64,000 nucleotides of DNA from Formosa algae. GTDB lineage: Bacteria; Bacteroidota; Bacteroidia; Flavobacteriales; Flavobacteriaceae. Under the pieces are notes generated by a model, which was not told the origin of the DNA, did no database searches, and saw nothing but the letters and a program-made list of their open reading frames with translations. How positions within the stretch are numbered: position 1 is the stretch's first letter; every line of letters begins with the position of its first letter. The DNA is taken from the NCBI RefSeq assembly GCF_001439665.1, contig NZ_LMAK01000036.1, forward strand, positions 1 through 64,000, written 5' to 3'. The position numbers and the translations under genes are program-made. Positions 35,887 through 44,525 of the stretch are shown in pieces.

Positions 35887-36564
35887 TTATTCCATTAACT
35901 CCAATTCATCGTAATTCAAAATTTGTATTTTCTTTCCTGAGGTTTTTATTAATCCCTCTTTTTTAAACTGAGACAATGTTCTTATTACAGATTCTGTAGC
36001 TGTACCTACTATACTTGCAAAGTCGTCTCGAGACAAAGGCACTTTTAAATAATTACTCTCATCGACTCCAAAATTATTGTGCAAGTATAAAATGATGTCG
36101 GCCAAACGTTTTCTAACCGATTTCTGAGCCATATTTACAATGGCAATTTCTGCTTCTTTTAAGTCGGTAGCCATACGCTTTAAGACACTAAAAGAGAATT
36201 CGTTATTTTTTAATAAATCTTGAAGAATTTCTTGTTTAGGGATAAAACAAACTTCCATATCGTTTAAAGCTGTTGCTGTTAAATTAGCCGTTTGGTTTAT
36301 AATCACAGAACGTTGCCCCAAAAGCTCGCCTTTAATAACCAATTTTACAACTTGATCTTTTCCTTTTTCTGTTAGTTTAGTTAATTTACAAACACCCGAA
36401 CTAATGCAGTACACACCATTAAGCATATCTCCTTCTTTGAAAACAACTTCACCTTTTTTAATGCGTTTAGTTACTTTACAACCAGATATTGATTTAATCT
36501 CTTCGCCTTTCAACACATTTAAAGCACTTAGCTTTCTCACCATACATTGTTCGCAGTCCCCCAT
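35887..36564 (-). CDS. Crp/Fnr-family regulator of the cbb3 oxidase cluster
   Basis: A 225-residue Crp/Fnr regulator: an N-terminal Cys pair (C4-E-Q-C7), a cyclic-nucleotide-like beta roll (IKKGEVVFKEGD, GVYCISSG), a dimer helix and a C-terminal winged helix with TATESVIRTLSQFKKEGLI. Aligned with E. coli FNR, C4 and C7 match C20 and C23, and C106 in EVCFIP matches C122, but the third ligand C29 is Ser13. The recognition helix keeps the E and R that read TGA half-sites, while the FNR Ser becomes Ile. It is divergent from ccoI, with a candidate operator between them. Likely an oxygen- or redox-responsive activator; the cofactor is unproven. Confidence 0.88.
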   Translation of the reverse strand: MGDCEQCMVRKLSALNVLKGEEIKSISGCKVTKRIKKGEVVFKEGDMLNGVYCISSGVCKLTKLTEKGKDQVVKLVIKGELLGQRSVIINQTANLTATALNDMEVCFIPKQEILQDLLKNNEFSFSVLKRMATDLKEAEIAIVNMAQKSVRKRLADIILYLHNNFGVDESNYLKVPLSRDDFASIVGTATESVIRTLSQFKKEGLIKTSGKKIQILNYDELELME

Positions 36565-36586
36565 ATCTAAAATATTTAATTAGTAA

Positions 36587-36646
36587 CAAAAGTAGTGAAA
36601 CCATGACAATTATCATATTTTTGTAGCCCCCTATTTTAAACCTTTG
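36587..36646. promoter_or_regulatory. Divergent control region with Crp/Fnr-type operator before ccoI
   Basis: The palindrome ATGACAATTATCAT (36603-36616) is broken at one pair only. Its centre (36609.5) lies 36.5 bp before the end of a 7-of-8 match to the -7 box, AACCTTTG (36639-36646), upstream of ccoI. On the minus strand TACTTTTG (plus 36587-36594) is a full -7 match for the regulator gene. The site could activate ccoI and repress the regulator. Confidence 0.6.
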
Positions 36647-36659
36647 ATTTTTTAAAAAT

Positions 36660-39047
36660 ATGGTTGAAACTTCTGAAAATAAAACGTGTTACCATTGTGG
36701 TAATATTTGCGATACTGTTGAAATAAATTACGACGATAAGGTGTTTTGTTGTAATGGATGTAAGACGGTATACGAAATATTTTCGGAAAGTAATCTTACC
36801 GCGTATTACGATATAGAAAAATCGCCTGGAGCTCGACCTAAAATAAATGAAGCTAAGTTCGACTTTTTGAAAGATGCTCAGATTCTAGAAAAGCTCCTAG
36901 AGTTTAACGATGAGTCTATGCAAATTGCAACCTTATACATTCCGCATATTCACTGTAGTTCTTGTATTTGGATTTTAGAAAATTTAAACAAATTAAATCC
37001 AGAGATTACAAGCTCTCAGGTTAATTTTAATAAGAAAACGGTCCGAATTACTTATCAAACACAAACCACATCTCTTAAAGACGTTGTACTTCTGCTTAGT
37101 AGTATTGGTTATGAGCCCTACATAAGTTTAGACGATTATAGTGAAGGAAAGAAATACATTAACCGTTCTATAATTTATAAATTAGGAATAGCCGGATTTG
37201 CCTTTGGAAATGTGATGTTTTTATCGTTTCCTGAATATTTTGAAGTCGATGAGTTTTGGTTAGATCAATACAAGCCTTTGTTTAGATGGCTAATGTTTGC
37301 TTTTTCACTTCCTGTGGTGTTTTATGCTGCACAAGACTATTTTATTTCGGCATTTAAAGGTTTACGTGCAAAAATTTTAAACATCGATGTCCCTATAACC
37401 ATAGGTGTACTTGTACTTTTTATACGCAGTACTATTGAAATTGCCTTCGATATTGGGCAAGGATTTTTTGATAGTTTAACAGGCTTAGTGTTCTTTCTGT
37501 TATTAGGTAAGTTTTTTCAGCAAAAAACCTATTCATTTTTATCTTTTGAACGTGACTATAAATCGTATTTCCCCATTGCGGTAACCAAAATTGTATCGGA
37601 AACAGAAGAAATTCCTATTCAGATTTACAATATAAAAAAAGGAGACCGCCTACTAATAAGAAATGAAGAGCTTATTCCTGTAGATGGTATTTTAATTAAA
37701 GGACAAGCTGAAATAGATTATAGTTTTGTAACAGGAGAATCTGATACGATAAATAAAAAATCTGGGGACAAATTATTTGCTGGAGGCAAACAAACTTCTG
37801 GAAGTATTGAAATGGAAGCTTTAAAAGAAGTAAAACAAAGTTATCTTACACAACTTTGGAGTCATGATATTTTTAATAAAAACAAAGAAGAAGCGTTTGT
37901 AAATTTAACAAACAACATAAGTAAACACTTTACTATTGCTATTTTAAGTATTGCATTTATTTCTACTGCGTTTTGGTTGTATTATGATGCGAGCAAAGCT
38001 ATGAACGTTTTTACTGCCGTGCTTATTATTGCTTGCCCTTGTGCCCTAGCCTTAGCAGCACCTTTTACCTTTGGAAACATGCTGCGTATTTTTGGAAAAC
38101 ATAAACTCTATTTAAAAAACGCTAGTGTTATAGAACAATTAGCAGCAATAAACACTATTATTTTTGATAAAACAGGAACCATTACATCTAACAAAAAAAG
38201 CACTGCGACTTATGATGGAATTCCGTTAACAGCTTCAGAAGAACGTTTACTAAAAAACACTCTCCGCGGTTCTAATCACCCATTAAGCAGAACCCTTTAC
38301 GATATTTTAAAGGCCAATGATATTGTAACTTTAGATTCTTTTGAAGAACATATCGGGCAAGGTGTTCAAGCAACATTAAATAAAAATGATATAAAAGTAG
38401 GATCTGCCAATTTTGTTGGAAAAAAAGAATTGGTAAAATCACTACATACAAGTGTACATATAAGTAGTAATAATGACTACAAAGGAAAGTATACCTTTTA
38501 TAATAGCTACAGAACCGGACTTTCTAAATTGTTTAATCAATTAAAAAAACATTACGATTTAGCTATTCTATCTGGAGATAATGAAGGTGAATTAAACAAT
38601 CTAAAAAAATTATTACCTACAAAAACAAAATTACTCTTTAACCAAAAACCAGAAGACAAACTAGAGTACATTAAATACCACCAAACAGAAGGCGCAAAAG
38701 TCTTAATGTTAGGCGATGGACTTAATGATTCTGGTGCACTCGCACAAAGCGAAGTAGGAATTGCGTTATCCGAAAACATCAATATTTTCTCACCTGCCTG
38801 CGACGGTATCATGGACGCCTCTGTTTTTAATAAATTAGAACAATTCTTAATAGCGTCAAAAATGGCTATTAAGATTATAAAATGGAGTTTTTTATTATCT
38901 TTATTGTACAATATTATTGGACTGTATTTTGCTATTACTGGGCAACTTGCGCCTGTTATTGCTGCTATTTTAATGCCTCTTAGTTCTATAAGTATTGTGG
39001 TGTTTACAACCGTAACTTCTAACTGGGTTGGGAGAAAATTAGTTTAG
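36660..39047 (+). CDS. ccoI: Copper-transporting P-type ATPase for cbb3 oxidase assembly
   Basis: A 795-residue P1B-type ATPase (CcoI/FixI) that exports copper to the periplasm for the CuB site of cbb3 oxidase. The N-terminus has a Cys-rich metal domain (CYHCGN, CCNGCK), then an HMA-like domain with HCSSCIW (about 98-104). The membrane region contains the copper motif CPCALALAAP (about 458-467). TGES, DKTGT (about 503-507) and GDGLNDSGAL complete the actuator, phosphorylation and hinge motifs. It heads the cbb3 gene set and is divergent from the Crp/Fnr regulator. A long palindrome lies after its stop. Confidence 0.95.
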   Translation: MVETSENKTCYHCGNICDTVEINYDDKVFCCNGCKTVYEIFSESNLTAYYDIEKSPGARPKINEAKFDFLKDAQILEKLLEFNDESMQIATLYIPHIHCSSCIWILENLNKLNPEITSSQVNFNKKTVRITYQTQTTSLKDVVLLLSSIGYEPYISLDDYSEGKKYINRSIIYKLGIAGFAFGNVMFLSFPEYFEVDEFWLDQYKPLFRWLMFAFSLPVVFYAAQDYFISAFKGLRAKILNIDVPITIGVLVLFIRSTIEIAFDIGQGFFDSLTGLVFFLLLGKFFQQKTYSFLSFERDYKSYFPIAVTKIVSETEEIPIQIYNIKKGDRLLIRNEELIPVDGILIKGQAEIDYSFVTGESDTINKKSGDKLFAGGKQTSGSIEMEALKEVKQSYLTQLWSHDIFNKNKEEAFVNLTNNISKHFTIAILSIAFISTAFWLYYDASKAMNVFTAVLIIACPCALALAAPFTFGNMLRIFGKHKLYLKNASVIEQLAAINTIIFDKTGTITSNKKSTATYDGIPLTASEERLLKNTLRGSNHPLSRTLYDILKANDIVTLDSFEEHIGQGVQATLNKNDIKVGSANFVGKKELVKSLHTSVHISSNNDYKGKYTFYNSYRTGLSKLFNQLKKHYDLAILSGDNEGELNNLKKLLPTKTKLLFNQKPEDKLEYIKYHQTEGAKVLMLGDGLNDSGALAQSEVGIALSENINIFSPACDGIMDASVFNKLEQFLIASKMAIKIIKWSFLLSLLYNIIGLYFAITGQLAPVIAAILMPLSSISIVVFTTVTSNWVGRKLV

Positions 39048-39052
39048 CTATT

Positions 39053-39103
39053 TCAAAATATGACATATGTCATATTTTGATCACCATAACCCTTTTACTT
39101 TTA
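39053..39103 (+). promoter_or_regulatory. 28-bp palindromic operator and promoter before ccoS
   Basis: Bases 39053-39080 are an exact 28-bp palindrome centred at 39066.5, with core ATGACATATGTCAT (39060-39073). TACTTTTA at 39096-39103 is a 7-of-8 match to the -7 box; its end lies 36.5 bp from the palindrome centre, exactly as before ccoI. No -33 TTG is seen, as expected for an activator-dependent promoter. With no following T-run it is unlikely to be a terminator. Confidence 0.65.
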
Positions 39104-39121
39104 CCGATTAATTAAACAATA

Positions 39122-39310
39122 ATGAGCGTCATTTATATATTACTTGGAGTCAGTGTAATTGTAGCATTAATATTTTTTGCTGCATTTATTTTCGCTGTAA
39201 AAAACGGACAATACGACGATAGTTATACGCCGTCTGTACGCATGTTGTTTGAAGACGAATTAATTAAAGACGATAAAACCGACAAAACCATACTAACCAA
39301 AAAAGAATAA
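39122..39310 (+). CDS. ccoS: cbb3 oxidase assembly protein CcoS
   Basis: A 62-residue single-span membrane protein needed for heme b and copper insertion into cbb3 oxidase subunit I. It shows the usual arrangement: an N-terminal helix (SVIYILLGVSVIVALIFFAA), then GQYDDSYTPSVRMLFED, the CcoS/FixS signature. It is the first gene after the palindromic operator and lies 12 bp before ccoNO. The small size is normal for the family. Confidence 0.93.
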   Translation: MSVIYILLGVSVIVALIFFAAFIFAVKNGQYDDSYTPSVRMLFEDELIKDDKTDKTILTKKE

Positions 39311-39322
39311 TTAATACTCACT

Positions 39323-41503
39323 ATGGAAATACAACAATTCTACTACGATAATAAAATCGTAAAAAAATTCATTTATGCTACCATTTTTTGGGGTGTAATT
39401 GGAATGGCTGTAGGACTTCTACTTGCATTCTTCTTTCTATTCCCTAATCTAACCGATGGTATTTCATGGTTAAGTTTTGGACGTTTAAGACCTTTGCATA
39501 CCAATGCGGTTATTTTTGCCTTTGTTGGTAATGCCATATTTGCTGGTGTGTATTACTCCTCTCAACGTCTCTTAAAAGCCAGAATGGCTAGTGATGCTTT
39601 GAGTAATATTAATTTTTGGGGTTGGCAGCTTATTATAGTTGCTGCAGCTATAACTTTACCTTTAGGGTATACATCTTCAAAAGAATATGCCGAATTAGAA
39701 TGGCCTATAGATATTGCTATTGCATTAGTTTGGGTTGTTTTTGGATGGAATTTGATAGCAACCATACTAAAACGTAGACAACGTCACTTATACGTAGCTA
39801 TTTGGTTTTATATCGCAACCTTTGTTACTGTAGCTGTATTACATATCTTTAACAGTTTAGCATTACCGGTTGGTGTGTTAAAAAGTTATTCTGTATATGC
39901 TGGTGTTCAAGATGCCTTGGTACAATGGTGGTACGGACACAATGCTGTAGCATTCTTTTTAACCACGCCTTTCTTAGGGTTAATGTACTATTTTGTTCCT
40001 AAAGCAGCGAACAGACCTGTGTACTCTTATAAATTATCTATTGTTCACTTTTGGTCTTTAATCTTTATTTATATCTGGGCTGGACCTCACCACTTATTAT
40101 ATTCTGCATTACCAGAATGGGCTCAAAACTTAGGAGTTGCTTTTTCTGTGATGTTATTAATGCCGTCTTGGGGTGGTATGATTAACGGATTATTAACCTT
40201 AAGAGGTGCTTGGGATAAAGTAAGAACAGATCCTGTTTTAAAATTTATGGTTGTAGCCATTACAGGTTATGGTATGGCTACGTTTGAAGGTCCAATGTTA
40301 TCGCTTAAAAGTGTTAATGCCATTGGTCATTATACAGATTGGATTATTGCTCACGTTCACGTTGGGGCATTAGCATGGAATGGATTCTTAACGTTTGGTA
40401 TGATTTATTGGTTAGTTCCAAGGTTATTTAAGACAAAATTGTACTCATTAAAACTTGCAAACGTACATTTCTGGATCGGAACTTTAGGTATTGTTATGTA
40501 TGCATTACCACTATATGTTGCTGGTTTTTTACAAGCCAGTATGTGGAAACAATTTAATCCAGACGGTACTCTTGTGTATGGTAACTTCTTAGAAACCGTA
40601 ACAGAGATTATCCCTATGTACGCCATGCGTGCTATTGGTGGTACATTATACTTAACAGGATTACTAGTATTAGTATATAACATTTATGCAACCATTAAAC
40701 AAGGCTCTGTAGTATCAGACGAGTTAGCAGAAGCTCCTGCTCTAGAACGTGTTTCTAAAAGACGTCTTGCTGGAGAAGGTTTCCATACGTGGTTAGAACG
40801 TAAACCTATACAATTAACTATTCTAGCAACTATCGCTATTTTAATTGGTGGTGTAATTCAGATTGTACCTACAATAATGGTAAAATCTAATATTCCAACC
40901 ATTAGTAGTGTAAAACCATATACGCCTTTAGAACTTGAAGGTCGTGACATTTACATTCGTGAAGGTTGTGTGAGTTGTCATTCACAAATGATTAGACCTT
41001 TTAGAAGTGAAGTAGAACGCTATGGAGAATATTCTAAAGCCGGAGAATATGTATACGATCACCCATTCCTTTGGGGAAGTAAACGTACAGGTCCAGATAT
41101 TCACCGTATAGGTGGTAAGTATTCAGATAACTGGCACTTAAACCATATGTACGATCCACAGAGTACCTCTAGTGGTTCTATTATGCCGGCTTACCAGTGG
41201 ATTGTAAGAGATGAGCTTGATAAGTCTGAAACAGAAAATAAAATGGAAGTTATGGTTACTTTAGGTGTACCATATACAGAAGAAGATATCGCTAATGCTC
41301 AACAAAGTATGCTAGAACAAGGTACAGCTATTGAAAAGAATTTATATAGCGATCCTGACTTTGCTGAAACTTACGAAAATGACAAAAAATCTGCTGCAGA
41401 GAGTGGTGCGGATTTTGTTGAAATGAAAAATCGTGAAATTGTAGCTCTTATCGCCTACTTACAACGATTAGGAACAGACATTAAAGTAAAAGAAGTCGAA
41501 TAA
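39323..41503 (+). CDS. ccoNO: cbb3-type cytochrome c oxidase, fused subunits I and II
   Basis: A 726-residue fusion of CcoN (about 1-480) and CcoO (about 500-726). CcoN reduces oxygen at heme b3-CuB: RPLHTNAVIF, WWYGHNAVAFF with the cross-linking Tyr and a CuB His, AGPHHLLY and HVHVGALAWNG (heme ligands) are visible among about 12 membrane helices. CcoO is anchored by a helix at about 490-515 and carries one c-type heme, CVSCH at about 551-555, with the Met ligand in SIMPAYQW. The fusion is usual in Bacteroidota. High-affinity respiration under low oxygen is the known role. Regulated probably from the palindrome at 39053-39080. Confidence 0.96.
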   Translation: MEIQQFYYDNKIVKKFIYATIFWGVIGMAVGLLLAFFFLFPNLTDGISWLSFGRLRPLHTNAVIFAFVGNAIFAGVYYSSQRLLKARMASDALSNINFWGWQLIIVAAAITLPLGYTSSKEYAELEWPIDIAIALVWVVFGWNLIATILKRRQRHLYVAIWFYIATFVTVAVLHIFNSLALPVGVLKSYSVYAGVQDALVQWWYGHNAVAFFLTTPFLGLMYYFVPKAANRPVYSYKLSIVHFWSLIFIYIWAGPHHLLYSALPEWAQNLGVAFSVMLLMPSWGGMINGLLTLRGAWDKVRTDPVLKFMVVAITGYGMATFEGPMLSLKSVNAIGHYTDWIIAHVHVGALAWNGFLTFGMIYWLVPRLFKTKLYSLKLANVHFWIGTLGIVMYALPLYVAGFLQASMWKQFNPDGTLVYGNFLETVTEIIPMYAMRAIGGTLYLTGLLVLVYNIYATIKQGSVVSDELAEAPALERVSKRRLAGEGFHTWLERKPIQLTILATIAILIGGVIQIVPTIMVKSNIPTISSVKPYTPLELEGRDIYIREGCVSCHSQMIRPFRSEVERYGEYSKAGEYVYDHPFLWGSKRTGPDIHRIGGKYSDNWHLNHMYDPQSTSSGSIMPAYQWIVRDELDKSETENKMEVMVTLGVPYTEEDIANAQQSMLEQGTAIEKNLYSDPDFAETYENDKKSAAESGADFVEMKNREIVALIAYLQRLGTDIKVKEVE

Positions 41504-41518
41504 TAAAACCTATTAATC

Positions 41519-41713
41519 ATGTTAAGCTTCGTAAAAAACTATATGGATAGTATCTCGGGTATAGAAATATACCCAATACTATCGTTATTAATATTTTTCG
41601 GTTTTTTTGTAGTATTATTTTGGTGGGTAATTACCGCTAAAAAAGACTATATCAATACCGTAAGCAACCTTCCTTTTGAAAACGATAACCACCAAAACGA
41701 AACCACATTATGA
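41519..41713 (+). CDS. ccoQ: cbb3 oxidase small subunit CcoQ
   Basis: A 64-residue membrane protein with one helix (YPILSLLIFFGFFVVLFWWV) followed by a polar tail with TAKKDYINTVSNLPFEND, like CcoQ, which stabilises the oxidase. It lies 15 bp after ccoNO and its stop overlaps the ccoP start by four bases (ATGA), so the two are translationally coupled. The small size limits certainty, but the context is decisive. Confidence 0.88.
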   Translation: MLSFVKNYMDSISGIEIYPILSLLIFFGFFVVLFWWVITAKKDYINTVSNLPFENDNHQNETTL

Positions 41714-42600
41714 GAAAATTCATACCATCTTACATAAGAGTTCCCGTCCTGTTCTTTTTAATAGCAGGGTTAGTTGAATATTTTGTCGACTCAGGAAACG
41801 AACCTGCATTCATTAAGTATCCCATAGTATTGGTTTTCTTATTGTTGGTTCTAGTAGTAATAATCTCTATTGAAGGTATTGTAACAGCTTTAGATAACAT
41901 TTTATTTCAAAGTTTAGATGAAGCTGGTCAAGCACGTTATCTAGCAAATAAAAATAAAACGCCTAAATTCATTCAATGGATAAAAGACCTTTATGTAAAA
42001 TCTTTAGGTCAAAAACCAATCGCTCAAGAAAGCGAAATCATCTTAGATCATAATTACGACGGTATTCGCGAATTAGACAATTCACTTCCGCCATGGTGGG
42101 TATATGCTTTCTATATCTCAATTGTTTTTGCTATAGTGTATATGTTAAAGTACGAAGTGTTTAATGGTGATTCTCAAATCGATGAATATGAAACTGAACT
42201 TGCCGATGCTAAAATTGCTATTGAAGAATACAAAAAAACAGCTAAAGATTTAGTTGATGCTAATACCGTAATACTTTTAACAGATGCCTCTGATATAAAC
42301 GCTGGTAAATCTATATTCGAAACCAACTGTGTGGCTTGCCATATGGCAGATGGTGGAGGTGGAATTGGACCAAATCTTACAGACGACCATTGGATATTAG
42401 GTGGAGGTATTAAGAATGTATTCCATACAGTTAGTGAAGGTGGACGTGACGGTAAAGGTATGATCGCTTGGAAACAAAGCTTAAAACCTGCCCAAATTGC
42501 TCAAGTCGCGAGTTACGTTTTAAGTTTACAAGGTACAACTCCTGCAAAACCAAAAGAAGCCGAAGGCGAGATTTGGGTAGAAGAAGCACCTGCTGAATAA
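41710..42600 (+). CDS. ccoP: cbb3 oxidase subunit III, single-heme CcoP
   Basis: A 296-residue membrane-bound cytochrome c passing electrons to CcoO/CcoN. Two N-terminal helices (about 8-55) and one at about 135-155 (VYAFYISIVFAIVYML) precede a periplasmic domain. Only one heme motif is found, CVACH (about 206-210), with the Met ligand in GMIAWKQ; proteobacterial CcoP has two. The domain is followed by an acidic, Pro-rich tail (KPKEAEGEIWVEEAPAE). The start overlaps the ccoQ stop. The single heme appears to be the Bacteroidota form rather than damage. Confidence 0.93.
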   Translation: MRKFIPSYIRVPVLFFLIAGLVEYFVDSGNEPAFIKYPIVLVFLLLVLVVIISIEGIVTALDNILFQSLDEAGQARYLANKNKTPKFIQWIKDLYVKSLGQKPIAQESEIILDHNYDGIRELDNSLPPWWVYAFYISIVFAIVYMLKYEVFNGDSQIDEYETELADAKIAIEEYKKTAKDLVDANTVILLTDASDINAGKSIFETNCVACHMADGGGGIGPNLTDDHWILGGGIKNVFHTVSEGGRDGKGMIAWKQSLKPAQIAQVASYVLSLQGTTPAKPKEAEGEIWVEEAPAE

Positions 42601-42631
42601 CACTGAAATACACACAAAATCCCATTAGATA

Positions 42632-44059
42632 ATGGAAGACACACCAGATCAAGAAATTTTTCGAGATTCTATTGGTACCATAACAGAAGACGGAAAACGC
42701 GCATGGGTATATCCAAAAAAACCGAGTGGGACATATTACGATAAACGTAAACTTGTTAGTTATTTTTTATTAATCGTTTTAATTGTATCTCCGTTTATAA
42801 AAATTAACGGCAATCAATTTTTAATGTTTAATGTCTTAGAAAGGCGTTTCAATATTTTCGGTTTTCCATTCTGGCCTCAAGATTTCAAACTTTTTGTGGT
42901 GTCTCTTATTATAGCTGTAGTATTCATCACCTTATTTACTGTTGCTTTTGGACGTATTTTTTGTGGTTGGATTTGTCCGCAAACCATTTTCATGGAAATG
43001 GTATTCCGCAGAATTGAATATTGGATAGATGGCGATCGAGGTAAACAAATGCGTTTGGAACGCCAAGCATGGGATGCAGAAAAAATAAGAAAACGTCTTT
43101 TAAAATGGTTCTTATTTGTACTTATATCTTTCTTTATTGCTAATGTGTTTCTAGCGTATCTAATTGGTGGCGACGAGGTATTATCATACATCAAAGAAGG
43201 GCCTGCAGAACATTTAGCAACTTTACTACCATTATTAATTTTTACAGCCATTTTCTTTTTCATCTTTTCATGGTTTAGAGAACAAGTCTGTATTATTGCT
43301 TGTCCTTATGGCCGTTTACAAGGTGTATTATTAGACGATAAATCTATTATTGTGGCTTACGACCATAAACGTGGTGAAGGTGAAAACGGACGAAAAAAAT
43401 TCCGTAAAAACGAAGATCGAGAAGCACTTGGACATGGAGATTGTATAGACTGTAATCAATGCGTTAACGTCTGCCCTACCGGTATAGATATTAGAAACGG
43501 AACGCAACTTGAGTGTATAAACTGTACCGCATGTATTGATGAATGTGATACCATCATGGATAGTGTTGGTTTACCTAAAGGGCTTATAAGATACGCGAGT
43601 GAAGACGAAATTGAAAAGAAAGAAAAATTTAAATTCAATGTCCGTCTTAAAGCCTACACCGCCGTATTAATTGTACTACTAATTGTTTGGGGTGGAATGT
43701 TATTCACTAGAAACGACTTAGAAGCTACGGTATTAAGACTACCTGGTCAGTTATACGAACATAAAGACAATAACGTTATTAGTAATGTGTTTACGTATAA
43801 ATTAATAAACAAGACTAACTATGATATTGAAGATGTATCTTTTAAATTAGCCGATTATCCTGGCGAATTAAAATTAGTTTCAACCACAGATACCTTCGTT
43901 GTTCCTGGACAAGGATTAGCTGAAGGAACTCTATTTATTGAGATTAAACAATCCGATTTAAAAGGAGATAAAAATAAGTTAACACTAGAAATATACAGTA
44001 AAGGTCAATTAATAGAGACTACAACAGTGAGCTTCTTAGGACCTAGAAGCTATAGGTAA
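42632..44059 (+). CDS. ccoG: cbb3 oxidase accessory protein CcoG (FixG)
   Basis: A 475-residue membrane iron-sulfur protein, reported to reduce copper(II) during cbb3 assembly. Several membrane helices lie in the first 200 residues, with CGWICPQTIFME (about 110-121) and CIIACPYGRLQG between them. A ferredoxin-type domain follows, with CIDCNQCVNVCPTGID and CINCTACIDEC binding two [4Fe-4S] clusters. A further helix and an Ig-like C-terminal domain complete the family layout. It lies 31 bp after ccoP on the same transcript. Confidence 0.95.
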   Translation: MEDTPDQEIFRDSIGTITEDGKRAWVYPKKPSGTYYDKRKLVSYFLLIVLIVSPFIKINGNQFLMFNVLERRFNIFGFPFWPQDFKLFVVSLIIAVVFITLFTVAFGRIFCGWICPQTIFMEMVFRRIEYWIDGDRGKQMRLERQAWDAEKIRKRLLKWFLFVLISFFIANVFLAYLIGGDEVLSYIKEGPAEHLATLLPLLIFTAIFFFIFSWFREQVCIIACPYGRLQGVLLDDKSIIVAYDHKRGEGENGRKKFRKNEDREALGHGDCIDCNQCVNVCPTGIDIRNGTQLECINCTACIDECDTIMDSVGLPKGLIRYASEDEIEKKEKFKFNVRLKAYTAVLIVLLIVWGGMLFTRNDLEATVLRLPGQLYEHKDNNVISNVFTYKLINKTNYDIEDVSFKLADYPGELKLVSTTDTFVVPGQGLAEGTLFIEIKQSDLKGDKNKLTLEIYSKGQLIETTTVSFLGPRSYR

Positions 44060-44078
44060 CGTATTAAAAGCAAATAGT

Positions 44079-44525
44079 ATGAAAATTAATTGGGGAACAG
44101 GAATTGTTATTGCTTTTGCATGCTTTATAGCATTCATTATGTATTTTGTGGTGACTATGGTCACAGATCAGAAATACCATCACGATTTAGTCGTAGAAGA
44201 TTATTACAAGCAAGAATTATCGCTTCAAGATGATATTGACAAAGAAGAAAATGCTTTAAAACTAGAAGAGAATATTACTTATACTAAAACTACAGAGGGT
44301 ATAGTAATACAATTTCCAGAGTCTATAAATGAATCTCAGATTAGCGGAACCGTAACCCTTTACAGACCATCTAATAAAACATTAGATTTTCAAATACCAA
44401 TAGTTTTAAAAGATCACCGTATATTAATTAGTAATGACAAATTAGTTAGCGGACGTTGGAATTTAACTGTAGACTGGAAAAACAATAATTCCAGCTATCT
44501 TTATAAGAAATCTATAGTTTATTAA
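44079..44525 (+). CDS. ccoH: cbb3 oxidase assembly protein CcoH (FixH)
   Basis: A 148-residue protein with one N-terminal membrane helix (GTGIVIAFACFIAFIMYFVV) and a periplasmic beta-rich domain. The stretch TDQKYHHDLVVEDYYKQEL is typical of FixH, which interacts with CcoN during assembly. It ends one base before the next gene, which suggests translational coupling. The C-terminal part is variable, as in the family. Confidence 0.88.
   Translation: MKINWGTGIVIAFACFIAFIMYFVVTMVTDQKYHHDLVVEDYYKQELSLQDDIDKEENALKLEENITYTKTTEGIVIQFPESINESQISGTVTLYRPSNKTLDFQIPIVLKDHRILISNDKLVSGRWNLTVDWKNNNSSYLYKKSIVY

Noticed and set aside
39053-39080. The 28-bp palindrome as a terminator of ccoI
   Set aside because: There is no T-run on either strand after the stem, the core matches the palindrome upstream of ccoI, and its spacing to a -7 box is the same; an operator fits better.
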